NCBI GenBank assembly: GCA_002946415.1
Contig: NJPS01000043.1
Location: 186,001 to 250,000 of the forward strand
DNA length: 64,000 nt
Direction of reading: 5' to 3'
From: Rutstroemia sp. NJR-2017a BVV2
Lineage: Eukaryota > Ascomycota > Leotiomycetes > Helotiales > Rutstroemiaceae
Positions 23,665 to 33,916 of the stretch are shown piece after piece. The translations under genes were made by a program, and so were the position numbers. The notes under the pieces are model-generated. The model did no database searches and was not told the DNA's origin. It saw only the letters and a list, made by a program, of their open reading frames with translations. Every line of letters starts with the position of its first letter. Positions within the stretch are counted from its first letter, which is position 1.

Positions 23665-24077
23665 TTCCTGGGAGTCCTCAGCCAAGATATCAATATATCC
23701 TAAAGGAGAATAAAAGTTAAGTAACGAGAACTATGAGATCCAGCGCTGTTTTTGGGTTCCGTCATCTTTTAATTCATGGCTCGCATGGGCAGGAGAGTAA
23801 AATCTTGATAAGATGTCGCATTGTGGCGGGTATTAGTGGTTGTTTGTGCGATAAGAATGAAAGCAGCGAGGAGAATCCTGACCAATGAGATTGCGAGCTT
23901 GGGTCTAAGATATGAGGGGCAAATAACGTGGTCATTGGTTTGACGTGGGACCAATCGACTGCATTTTCCTTGCTGCTAGAGATGAAGCTATTCACACATT
24001 CTGGAACATTTTCCTATCCCTCTCGAAGATTGGTTTTCGCGCGCAAAAATATAAGAATTTCTCATCACACGTGCAAA
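23665..24077. promoter_or_regulatory. Divergent promoter of YVC1 and the NIF3-fold gene
   Basis: The two start codons are 413 bp apart and transcription diverges. The YVC1 side contains an acceptor-like CTCCTTTAG (minus strand, near 23701), so part of it may be a 5' UTR intron or first coding exon of YVC1. Confidence 0.45.
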
Positions 24078-24479
24078 ATGGTATCCACATCGACTTCACT
24101 AACTCGTTATCGACTAAGCTACACGGTTCCTCCATCGCACCTTCAAGCTACCAAAGATGCCATTTTCGCTGTCGGCGCTGGAGTTTATCCGCCGGGAAAG
24201 TACGTTCAATGCGCATTTGAAATCCCAGGCCGTGGACAGTTTCTCCCGGTAGCAGAAGCTGGCGCAGATCCTCATACAGGGGAGCCGGGGAGGTTAGAGT
24301 ACACGGAGGAGACAAAAGTGGAGATATTGTGTGTGGGCAAAGATGTCGCGAGGAAGTCTGTGGATGCCCTGAAGAGGTGCGTAATGAAGTTGGGATCTAG
24401 GAGTACTGGCTAATGGCTATCTAGTGCACACCCATACGAAGAGGTTGCTTATGCCGTGTTCAAGATGGAGGATTTTTGA
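24078..24479 (+). CDS. NIF3-fold / CutA-like small protein
   Basis: Predicted 117-aa protein. Exons are 24078-24376 and 24425-24479 with a 48-bp intron (GTGCGT...CTAG); the join gives DALKRSAHPYEEVAYAVFKM. The HPYEEVAY signature near the end, with the earlier YTVPPSHLQATKDAIFAVGA and GKYVQCAFEIPGRGQFLP, matches the stand-alone PII/CutA-like domain that is inserted in NIF3/DUF34 proteins. Full NIF3 proteins carry metal-binding domains around it, and these are absent here. Proteins of this kind are often annotated NIF3-like; the biochemical role is not known. No signal peptide. Confidence 0.82.
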
Positions 24480-24676
24480 ATGGCTCTACCGGCCCATGAT
24501 GGATGCAAATAGCTCAATTGAAATACGAGGCGCATGAAGTAATGCGAATTAATCGAACAGATGAAATGAAGCAGCAATACATTGACAACCCTAAAATCCC
24601 ATGCCTATAAAAACCCTTGCTACCAAAACTCCGAAACTATGGCCTCTTATGTAGTCTATACAACTCGAAATCTCAC

Positions 24677-25995
24677 TTAATGGATGCGATCCAGTCTGGC
24701 TCTGTTCATGGCAATTTGATCGTCGACACGATCGCTCTAGAGATAGAATTAGCAAATATCACAGCACCAATGGGTAAAAGAGACCATACCTTTCCAATAA
24801 TTCTCTCGATGTGTTTGTTTTGATCATCAACCTCACGGCCTGTAGCCTTCGCCAATGCATTGAGTCTCCCTGCAGCATGACCCAGGGCGTCAAGATTGGA
24901 GTCGATCTCGTTCTCCATCTCATCATCTTCCGAATCAGCCTCGAATTGGTACTTAGACCTCTCAGCGAGACTAGCCTTAGTCTGCTGTCCGCGATACCCA
25001 ACATCTCCTGGTTGAAGTTCTCTGAAGTTTTGTTCCATTCTCTGAGCAGATGCGAAAGCCTCCTTCCTGGTCTCATCACGCTGTTCACGCTCTTGTCGGT
25101 GCTTGTTGATGATATCGTCATCACGCTGAGTCCGTCGCTTATTTGCTGTGAATGGATTTGAAACATGGACCGCAAACATACTCTTGTTAAGAGTCTTCAA
25201 TTCCTTGGCCTTTTCCTCCGCGATTCGGTTATGATTGGCAGCAAGGTCCAGGTTCTTCTCAGTATTGTGGATACGCTCTCCTTGTGCACCAAGACGAGCC
25301 AAGGTAGCACGGCCCGTCTCTTCAGCTTGAGCCGCGATTCTCAATGCGTTTCGGGTAGATGAAACGTCCTCTCGCTTCATGGCTCTGATTTGTGCCTTTG
25401 TAGCCTGAACATCTTCCTCCTCCTCTTCTTCCGCAGTAAGCTGTCTCTCCTCCCCATAACCTCCATAGCTGCCTGGGGTGGCAGAAGTATCAGTCTCAGA
25501 ATTGGCACCATATCCTGCTCCTGGTCGCGGAGGATTGGCGGCTTTTTGTGCGTAACGGTCCTTTGCCCCTCCAAACAACTCGTTTCTGTTGTCTTCCGTT
25601 GTAGTAGTATCCGCGCTGTTGGTTCGTCCCAAACCACCGTAACCACCAGGGCCGTACTTGGAACCAGTATCGGCTTGGCCAGCATCGTATCTGTTTGCGC
25701 CATATCCACCACCGCTACCGTATTTCTCAGAGCCGTATCCGCCCCCGTTTGGAGCAGGGCTTCGATTAGGGGCTGGCGCTCCGCCTCGAGGTCCGCTGGG
25801 TAAACCACCAGGAGCTGCACCAGGGCCAGTATACTGTTGTCTAGCTTGCTGGTAGGGGGATTGCGTAGGCGGTGGCATGTTCGCATATTTGTTTGTGTCT
25901 TGTGCATAGGGGTCGGCTGCTGGAGGTGGTGCGGCATAGGGATTCGCAGCCGGAGCAGGAGAGTTGTTCTTTGATGATCGTGAGAATAGACCCAT
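24677..25995 (-). CDS. SEC9: SEC9, plasma-membrane t-SNARE (SNAP-25 family)
   Basis: Predicted 421-aa Qbc-SNARE that pairs with Sso and Snc proteins to fuse secretory vesicles with the plasma membrane. Exon 1 is 24790-25995; a 53-bp intron leads to a 60-bp last exon, 24677-24736 (SDRVDDQIAMNRARLDRIH). The unspliced frame would replace this with unrelated residues. The N-terminal 170 residues are Gly/Pro/Tyr-rich and disordered, with repeated YGSGGGYG-like units. The Qb helix covers about 195-265 with central Gln in RLGAQGERI, followed by NPF (SNPFTANKR). The Qc helix covers about 350-420 with DDQNKHIERI. As in yeast Sec9, no membrane segment or cysteine palmitoylation cluster is present. Confidence 0.93.
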
Positions 25996-26825
25996 TGTGA
26001 CTGTTTTGTAGATTGTGTTTTCAAAAGCAAAAGAGACGGTAACGAATGTAAATTTGAGTAAGGGACGGCGATAGCAGATTCAAATAGGTAATCGACGTGA
26101 GATTTGTTGGGTCTCTTACTCGTAATGAAGTTGTAAGAGACAAAGGGTTGTCTTAGGATTATGGGGTCGCGCACCGGAAAGAGTTTCAGGGTTAACCAAG
26201 ACGCCTGAATTTCTATTTAGGTAGTGGGGCTGAGCCTGTTAGCCAGAACTTCAGCGGGCGAATAGTCCCGGTCCACTGATTCAATGCAACCAATGACCGT
26301 TTGTGCTCCACAGCATGTTCCTTGCTTGAGTCGATAACACGCCGGTGACTCTGCATATGCCATACTGACCATGGTATGACTGCGACGACCGGACGATACT
26401 GACATACTACAAGCAGACCTCCTACGAGTGCTTATAACTCTCCCGTCTCCCTCTCACCTAGAAGCTTCAGCTATACTCACCTTCTTCAGATATCCATACA
26501 CTTACAATATCATTAAGTCAAGATGTCTTCTGCTCAATTCGCATGAGTAATTGATTCACGACGCTCCACCTACTTCTACCCAAACCTGGTTTACTGTAGC
26601 TATTGAGCGCATACACAACGCGATCATCCAAGATGATTCGACAAATATCTCAACTCTTCCGGATACACTCTCATGCGAACATACGGTCTCTACTTGCCAT
26701 TGGAACGATATTGATACGACTGCGGCAGTGTATACGAGGATAATCGATTGTTAATTTGAGAAGAGAGGTTACTGGCATACCCGAAAGTGAAGAAGGGGGC
26801 GAACGAGCGAAAACGACATAACATA
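25996..26825. promoter_or_regulatory. Divergent promoter of SEC9 and the GTPase gene
   Basis: These 830 bp separate the start codons of SEC9 (-) and the GTPBP1-like gene (+). Short frames inside are not convincing. No specific site was identified. Confidence 0.5.
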
Positions 26826-29723
26826 ATGGCATCAATATTCACTTATGAGCCTGAGCCACCAAGAGTGAATTCTCCGTGGTTGACCCCTACTGATACGCCT
26901 ACGCAATCCTCTACACCTCAGCCTAGGTCAGCCAACGATCCAACTGTTTCTAGTCACATCTCGGAATATGGTGTCACGAAGCTGGAGGCAGAACCACAAG
27001 AAGGTCCGACAGAGTATAAGTTGCATCTTCTGCTAAGGCCAAGGAGGAACTATAGTTCTTCAAGCACGGGGTCAATTGTGTCGGGATCTCAGCAACATAA
27101 GCAGCAGCCTTCCAATCAGGACAAACCAAGTCCTATTCTAGCACCATCCAACCAGAGCAAGCAGAAACGTCTGGAACAGCTCACTACTCAGTTGCTATGG
27201 CGTCTGCAGCAATCTTCTCCATATCATGCTTCCTCCACAAGTGATCTTGTCTTGCCTAAGTGAGTCCTACCTCCACAATAATGATACCGTTTTTCTGTTA
27301 GTTGTATTTTGAGCTTTAGATAGCAGCCGAGCCCAGAATTGAGGCGGCATACGTCTGTCGTGTGATCCATGCTAACATTTGGTTTCCCCAGATTGCCGGG
27401 TAGTGCATCTAGCTTGGATGCCCCTACGAGGCCGGGGAAGCTTCTGGCCGGGCTGGAGGAAAGTCGCGGGGCGCTCTACGAAATAGGCGTTTCTGATGAT
27501 GGGACTTTTGTCGGCCTAACGAACGATGAGATGGAGGAAAGTTTGACCAATCTTCGGGCCATGGCGGCCAGTCTTGGTTGCAATGTTGAGGTTGTACGGA
27601 AGGTAGTCGTAGGAGAATGCGAGTGGCAAGATACGGACGAAGTCTCCCGAGCACAAAATTTTCAGAGAATCAAGAAACAGAAACCGTGGTTGGCTCCTGA
27701 AACCCAGACAGCGTCAGGTAGTTTCCGTCACCAAGAGAAATTGTGGGTCGCCGAGGCCCTCATAACTCCAGATCTTAGCTCGAAAAGAGCAAAGCCATCC
27801 AGCTTCGTGGCGTCTCCAATAAGTGGCTATGACTCTCCACAGCCGCTCCTGAATAAAGCTTTGGAAGAACCAGCTGTCCTGTCGGAGGAGACCACAGAGC
27901 AATTGCGCATTACTCTTACTGGTCCCACTACTTCTGGCAAATCAAGTCTTTTAGGTACTTTGTCTACCACGACACTTGACAATGGTAGAGGCAAGAGCAG
28001 GCTTAGTCTGCTTAAGCATCGTCACGAAATTGCCACCGGTATTACGAGTTCCGTGGCGCAGGAGTTGATCGGCTACAAAGATTCGGCCGTCATAAACTAT
28101 GCTTCCGGTAATGTTACTTCGTGGACGGATATCCACGCAGCAGCGGAAGACGGCAGGCTCCTCTTTGTCTCTGATTCCGCTGGTCATCCGCGATATCGTA
28201 GAACAACAGTAAGAGGCTTAGTTGGATGGGCACCGCATTGGACTGTTCTATGTGTTGCAGCGGATGATGCCGAAAGCAATGGAGTTGGGGGAACTTCTTC
28301 CGCCACGGAAATCCTTGGCACTGCAGGCGTTGGAATTGATCTTGCAAAAGCACATTTAGAACTTTGCTTGAAATTGGACAAACCTCTAGCCATTGTTATC
28401 ACCAAGCTTGACCTAGCTTCTAAACCTAGTCTTGCGCAGACCCTGTCTAAATTGCTTTCGGCCATCAAAGCTACAGGCCGAACCCCCTCAATTCTCCCGC
28501 CGGACCAGACAAAGAATATCATCGATGCGGACCTCACTTCCATACTTCCGAAAGATACTGATGCTGTGCGAAAAGTCATCAACATGATGGCAATGTCAGA
28601 CCTTAAATCTGTCGTTCCCATCGTGCTCACGAGTGCTGCAAAAGGTAGTGGTATTCGTCAGTTACATGCTCTCCTGCGAGCTCTGCCCATTCCTGCACCA
28701 CCGACTCCGCATGACTATATAGGAATGGCACTGAACCCCGAACAACCTTCATGCTTATTCCACATAGAGGACATATTCGGTGTACCGGCGTCTTACGAGC
28801 CCCTGGCTTCTAAGGTTGGCAATGGCCTGGATTCTGGTAGTGTTGTCGCTGGGCATCTACGTTTCGGCCGATTATCCATTGGCGACACCGTTGTCATCGG
28901 TCCATTTCCAGCAGACAACGAAGACTACGAGTCACCAGTATCGGCTCATCGTTCTTCGCCCGCCAGCTTCGGAACCTCGCTTACCTCTCCATCCTCCACC
29001 GAACTCGCAAAGATGGCCGCTCGAAACACTCCTGCTGCATCTGTCACCAAAGGGGAATGGTACAACGCCCACATAGTCAGTATCCGCAACCTACGCCTGC
29101 CCGTTCACACCCTCGAAGCCGGCCAAATCGGCACCATTGGAATAGTATTCGATCTCTCCGAAGAAGAGCTCTCCAACGGTCCATTCGAACGCTCTCCTCC
29201 CAGCGCGCCCCGCATTCGAAAAGGCATGGTAATGGCAATCCCCAGCCATCATATGCTCGAAACAAACCATTCCCTCCAAGCAGCAAGCGGCTTCACGGCT
29301 TCTTTCGACGACGGCGACATCAATTCCGTCACGCCTGGTACGGTTGTCGTCATCTACATAGCCAGCATCCGCGCATCTGCTCGTGTGCTCAAACTCTCCC
29401 CCAATCTTCCTTCAGCAAACCAGAATGCGAATATGGATGATGTGGACGATGTTTTCGGGTTGGGGTTGATGGATAAAGAGGAGGATGGGGCGGATGCGAA
29501 TGGGAGGGAAAGGGAGAGGGATGAGCCGTTGATTTTTGGCTCGGATGGTATCACGGATGTGCAGTTTGAGCTGCTGACGTGTAGGGAGTGGATTGAGTTG
29601 GGGAGTCAGGTTTTGGTTATGCCGGGTGGGGGACATGGTCTCTATGCTGGGAGTGAGAGGGGGGAGAAAGGTGTTGCGGGGTTAGAGGGGTTTGTGGGGA
29701 GGGTGGTGGAGGTTGTGGATTAG
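26826..29723 (+). CDS. GTPBP1/GTPBP2-like translational GTPase
   Basis: Predicted 921-aa GTPase related to EF-Tu/eEF1A and to GTPBP1, which helps mRNA surveillance and ribosome rescue in animals. Exons are 26826-27259 and 27392-29723; the 132-bp intron joins DLVLPK to LPGSASSLD. The N-terminal 230 residues are disordered and then variable. The G domain shows G1 GPTTSGKSSLL near residue 321, G3 DSAGH near 404 and G4 ITKLD near 481. G1 departs from the usual GHVDAGKST form. Domain 2 contains FHIEDIFGVPA and VVAGHLRFG, typical of the beta-barrel of this family. The C-terminus is acidic then Gly-rich. No organelle signal is evident, so it is probably cytosolic. Confidence 0.85.
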
Positions 29724-30345
29724 TTTTCTGGTGAATAGCCTGGTGTTGTGGGAGTCGTGGATGGTTGAGGTATTTCTGTGGGGTTTTGTTTGTGCTTTGC
29801 TTGCTTGCTTGTTCCTCATCGTGTTGGTTATTGCTTTAGTTCATTATGAGTCTAGAAGTGTGCGTTATATTTTTTGTTTGATTAAGCTGAATTAGATTGG
29901 ATGGATATGCATTTTGTGTCAGAAGACAGCGGATGGTATCAATACCTGCGATAGATGATGTTCCTAATGATAATTTTATAGTTTCTCTCCATTTTCATAG
30001 AACTCTCCATCTTTGCGTCTCCCCATCAGACTTTTTGAGAAGGAGACAAGTAAACGAAGCATGGTGAAGGTAGACATACTTCTTTTCAACTGGTCGTTCA
30101 AAATTCTATCTTAATCTAAATCTTCAGATATCTATTGCCCTCTTTGTACAAACATACTCCTGCCGAAGTAGCATAGCGACCGCGAGTCTCACTCAAATGC
30201 AACACGGCAAACATGGTCTTCGTCTAAACAATTCCTTTCGAGAGACAACACTCGACCCCCTATTATTTTCCACACATAACTCCGTTTCAAGACCCATACC
30301 CAACCATCAACCTACCCATCCATCGACCAAAGACATACCATCACA
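29724..30345. other. Convergent 3' region
   Basis: It lies between the stop codons of the GTPase (+) and helicase (-) genes and holds both 3' ends. TTGCTTGCTTGCTTG occurs near 29800. No coding frame is credible. Confidence 0.5.
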
Positions 30346-33081
30346 TCACATCATCCCTCCCAATGCATCCACAACCCAATCAATCTGCACTACACTAACC
30401 TTCTTCGCCCAATTCCGATTCGTATAAACATGTTCCAAGAACATAATCGCCTCGACCTTGCGTCCCCACAGCACGCTCTGCGGATGCACCACAATATTAT
30501 GTTTCCCCTTCACGGTAACATAGCTACCGTCGGGCGCCAGCGTCGCCGTGCGATCACCAAACGCCTTCAAGAAACAGCGAATCAGCACCGTGGACTGTTC
30601 GGGGGTTGCTGGTTCGAAAGGCTGAGGATCAGGCGGCGGAGCAGTGGAGAGGAGTTTGTGCTGTAGACACAGCGCGCGCAATTGTTTGCGGATCGACATG
30701 GCAGAACGCATGGCGCGGTTGTTGATGTTGCGGTCTTTGCACCAGAGGAGGCGGTTGGTGTTTTCGGCGGCGTAGCGCTGCATGGTGGTGAGGTAGGTGA
30801 GGAGGTCTCCTTCGCGCCGAATGATATCGGCGCGGTTGGTTTCTGTTGTTTCGACTTCTTCTTGAGAACGTTCTTGCAGGAACACCTGGGAGTCGGAGGT
30901 TAGGAGGGAGATGACGTCGATGGCGTCGAGGACGCAGTTAAATTCTGGGGACGAAGCTGCGATGAGGGCGCGACCGTACGGGGCGGGAAGGGGGAAGGCC
31001 GACATTTTCTTGCCGTCTTCTGTGAGGTTGCCTTCGTCGTCTAGGGCGCCCATGGCGTTGAGCTGAAAGATGGCTTGTTGCATGGCGTCGACGTCGGGGG
31101 AATCCATGAGCGGGAAATTGATGACGTCTTGTACACCACGGGCTTTCATTTTGAGCACTGCTTCGAGCACGTCACAGCGGAGAATCTCGGGTATTTCATC
31201 CTGTAGATATCCCACGTATTCTGATTCGGCTACCGCTCTCCAGCATTTACCGGGTGCTTCACGACCAGCTCTTCCCATTCTCTGTAGTGCAGATTGTTTG
31301 GAGATGGGTACGGTAAGGAGGGACTCGAATCCTAGCTTTGTACGATATTTCTTGACTTTGGCTCTGCAACTATCAACTACATATCGCACCCCTGGGACTG
31401 TGACGGAAGTCTCGGCAATGTTCGTAGCAAGTACAATCTTTCTCGTCCTTTTCTCTTTGAGCGGCTCAAAAACCAGTTGTTGGGCTTCTGGTGGAAGAGC
31501 ACCGAATAAAGGTAGTACTTTGATCTTGGGCACTTCCTTACTCAGTGTTGTGCCGAGGACTTCTAGCCTGATTTGCATATGCTCGATCTCTTCCTGGCCA
31601 GGAAGGAAAACCAGAATATCTCCAGGTAAAGGTTCCGTGACATGTATAGCCGCAAGTCTCCTAAACATTGCATCCGCGTAGTCGTTGGGGTTCGGGGGCG
31701 CGTCGAAGAATAATTGAACAGGAAACTTTCTACCTTTGACCTCTTCGATAGCAACACCGGTGTCATATTCTTCAAAATCTCGTTCTTCATCTTTTGCTCC
31801 TCCTTTTTCTTTTTTCTCGTCATCATCCGAGGAACTAAAACCACTCCAAGCAGAGAAAGCCGAGTCAGTAGATGATCGACGCGAAACGGACTTGATTGCT
31901 AACATTGGTTTTGCCTCTCTCTTGACTACCTCATCATTTTGAAGATGCGGCGCCAAAACGGCACCATAATTACTTCCAGGTTTATAATGGGGTATAGACC
32001 CAGGCTTTGCAAAGAACGCCTCATATCCACCTAAATCAAGAGTAGCACTCATGATGATGACTTTCAGGGGGATCCCCCCGCGTCCGATCTTGGGCCCATG
32101 AATGAGCTGTCGAAGGAAACCAGCGATAAGATCTACATCGACTCCTCTCTCATGAATTTCATCGACAATGACTGCACTGTATTTCCGAAGGTAAGGGTCA
32201 TGGACCATCTCCTGTAGCAATGTACCCTCCGTAACGAATTTAATCTTCATACCCGGAGGCGTGTTGGTATCGAAACGTACGGAGTAACCGACTTTTCCAG
32301 GCGTATTGCTGACTGGCCCAAGGTAAGATCCCATTTCCCTAGCAACACGACGAGCCAGTGTGATGGCAGCGACACGTCGGGGTTGTGTAATAGCAATAAC
32401 TCCACCAACAGAAATATCCTCTTCGTGTCCCGCAGCATTCTTGATCTTCACTGTCTGCTTCTGACACCAGGGCTGATCGTACATAAACTGAGGGATCTGC
32501 GTACTCTTTCCCGAACCAGTTTCAGCAGTTAAGAGGAGCACATCGTGAATGCGGAGAGCATGTCGCAGTTCTTTGATTCTCTCAAACACTGGCAGAGATT
32601 TGCGGAACTTCTCAAGTTCTTTTGCAGCTCTTTCCAATTCGTTCTTATTTGGAACGCCGTTCTTCGAACCTTCGGAACCGTTCGGCTTCGGACTAAATCT
32701 TTGTTTTCCGTTCTGCCCTCCCACTGATTTGACCTTGCCCGCCTGGTTTGATGCGCCGGTGTTGAGTGTCCCATTATGCGTTATGCTTTGCTTCTTTTCC
32801 CAAGTACCGTTGACTGAGCCTTTCGGTATGTTTGAATTGATTGAAGTTCCATTCACTCCTGCGCCAGAAATCGTCGACAGTCTCTTCCTCTTTGAATTCG
32901 GCTTTGGGCTTCCATCTCTTAGGCGTTTCGTGCCATTCACACTTCCGTTTGGAGTTGCAGAGAGCGCATCGTTTGGAGACAGTAAGTGAGAATTTATCGC
33001 ATCACTGGCCGAAGGAGGTTCTGTAATTTTGGTCTTGTCGTCAGCATCATCGCTGAACTTAGTATGAACCTTCTCAGGCAT
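30346..33081 (-). CDS. DHR2: DEAH-family RNA helicase, DHR2-like
   Basis: Single-exon gene for a 911-aa helicase, probably a nucleolar factor in 18S rRNA processing like yeast Dhr2. The first 150 residues are low-complexity and rich in Asn, Ser and Lys, with a basic cluster (NSKRKRLS) that may act as nuclear localisation signal. The helicase core shows motif I AETGSGKST near 187-195, motif Ia ITQPRRVAA, motif II DEIH near 305 and motif III MSATLDL near 343. It also shows LVFEPLKEKRTRKIVLATNI, and motif VI QRMGRAGR. An acidic insert (SSDDDEKKEKGGAKDEERD) lies between RecA1 and RecA2. The C-terminal winged-helix/HA2 and OB-fold regions follow. Motif II is DEIH, not the usual DEAH. Confidence 0.87.
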   Translation of the reverse strand: MPEKVHTKFSDDADDKTKITEPPSASDAINSHLLSPNDALSATPNGSVNGTKRLRDGSPKPNSKRKRLSTISGAGVNGTSINSNIPKGSVNGTWEKKQSITHNGTLNTGASNQAGKVKSVGGQNGKQRFSPKPNGSEGSKNGVPNKNELERAAKELEKFRKSLPVFERIKELRHALRIHDVLLLTAETGSGKSTQIPQFMYDQPWCQKQTVKIKNAAGHEEDISVGGVIAITQPRRVAAITLARRVAREMGSYLGPVSNTPGKVGYSVRFDTNTPPGMKIKFVTEGTLLQEMVHDPYLRKYSAVIVDEIHERGVDVDLIAGFLRQLIHGPKIGRGGIPLKVIIMSATLDLGGYEAFFAKPGSIPHYKPGSNYGAVLAPHLQNDEVVKREAKPMLAIKSVSRRSSTDSAFSAWSGFSSSDDDEKKEKGGAKDEERDFEEYDTGVAIEEVKGRKFPVQLFFDAPPNPNDYADAMFRRLAAIHVTEPLPGDILVFLPGQEEIEHMQIRLEVLGTTLSKEVPKIKVLPLFGALPPEAQQLVFEPLKEKRTRKIVLATNIAETSVTVPGVRYVVDSCRAKVKKYRTKLGFESLLTVPISKQSALQRMGRAGREAPGKCWRAVAESEYVGYLQDEIPEILRCDVLEAVLKMKARGVQDVINFPLMDSPDVDAMQQAIFQLNAMGALDDEGNLTEDGKKMSAFPLPAPYGRALIAASSPEFNCVLDAIDVISLLTSDSQVFLQERSQEEVETTETNRADIIRREGDLLTYLTTMQRYAAENTNRLLWCKDRNINNRAMRSAMSIRKQLRALCLQHKLLSTAPPPDPQPFEPATPEQSTVLIRCFLKAFGDRTATLAPDGSYVTVKGKHNIVVHPQSVLWGRKVEAIMFLEHVYTNRNWAKKVSVVQIDWVVDALGGMM

Positions 33082-33916
33082 GGCGGAGAAGTTGTTATGC
33101 AGCAGAGCACAGTTTTATTCGACAGTTGAACTTCTTATTGCTGTTACCTGGAAGGACAATATATAGAATTCAGAATTTTGCGACACATTCTTCATGAAAA
33201 ATATAATTTAGAGAATTAAAATACGATTGACTTAAAAACTGTTGTAGAGCTTCACGTCCGAATGAAGTTCACTTCAAGTTCTCAGCCTAATGGAACTTTT
33301 TTTTTGCAGCCGGTCACCACCGCCACCCTAGTAGACAGCCTTGCTAAGCCTAGACTACAGCCTTATAAGCAATCATAGCGCAGCCTCGTCAAATTTTTAT
33401 TCACCAAAATTGGAAATCTATTTCCAGATTTTTATATGCTTCAAATACGCTGTTATTTTGAAATTTTATTTGGAATTGAGTTGACGCTTTCTTATGTATT
33501 ATGGGTAACCTATTATTTAGGCACTAATCGGAGTCATTATCGTTATTGCTGTGCTTCATTTCCATGAAATTCCACCATTCGACAATTTGTTAAGGAAACG
33601 GGAGACTTTAGTCAAGTTGGTATGTAAGTTCAGACCATCGCCAGTACGCCATGCCTACTAGCCCTACCATATCCCTGATACATGTGCTCGCACATGTTCT
33701 TTGATGAAGACAAATGAAAGATAAAAGAAGAGTTGAGCTTGGAGAAAGATATTTGCAGTCTAAGATGATTGCCGAGCCGACCCAGTGGTCAAACATACGG
33801 TTGTGCGTGATCCTATTCTTGAACTTCTATGTTGGCCTGGAAGCATGGGCGTATGCAGTAAAAGTTTCTGAATGTGCGTCGTGTTTGTGGTCAAAGGGTT
33901 TCCTCTGGGCGATTCC
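33082..33916. other. AT-rich intergenic region
   Basis: Both neighbours are on the minus strand, so this holds the helicase promoter (right to left) and the 3' UTR of the RING gene. The 33180-33600 part is notably AT-rich. Nothing coding is seen. Confidence 0.5.

Noticed and set aside
24706..24789. SEC9 ending in the unspliced frame (VWSLLPIGAVIFANS...)
   Set aside because: The residues are intronic. Splicing to 24677-24736 gives the normal SNARE end.
25377..26174. Minus-strand frame of 265 codons overlapping SEC9
   Set aside because: It is an alternative frame over the low-complexity SEC9 N-terminus and its promoter; the SEC9 frame is clearly the real one.
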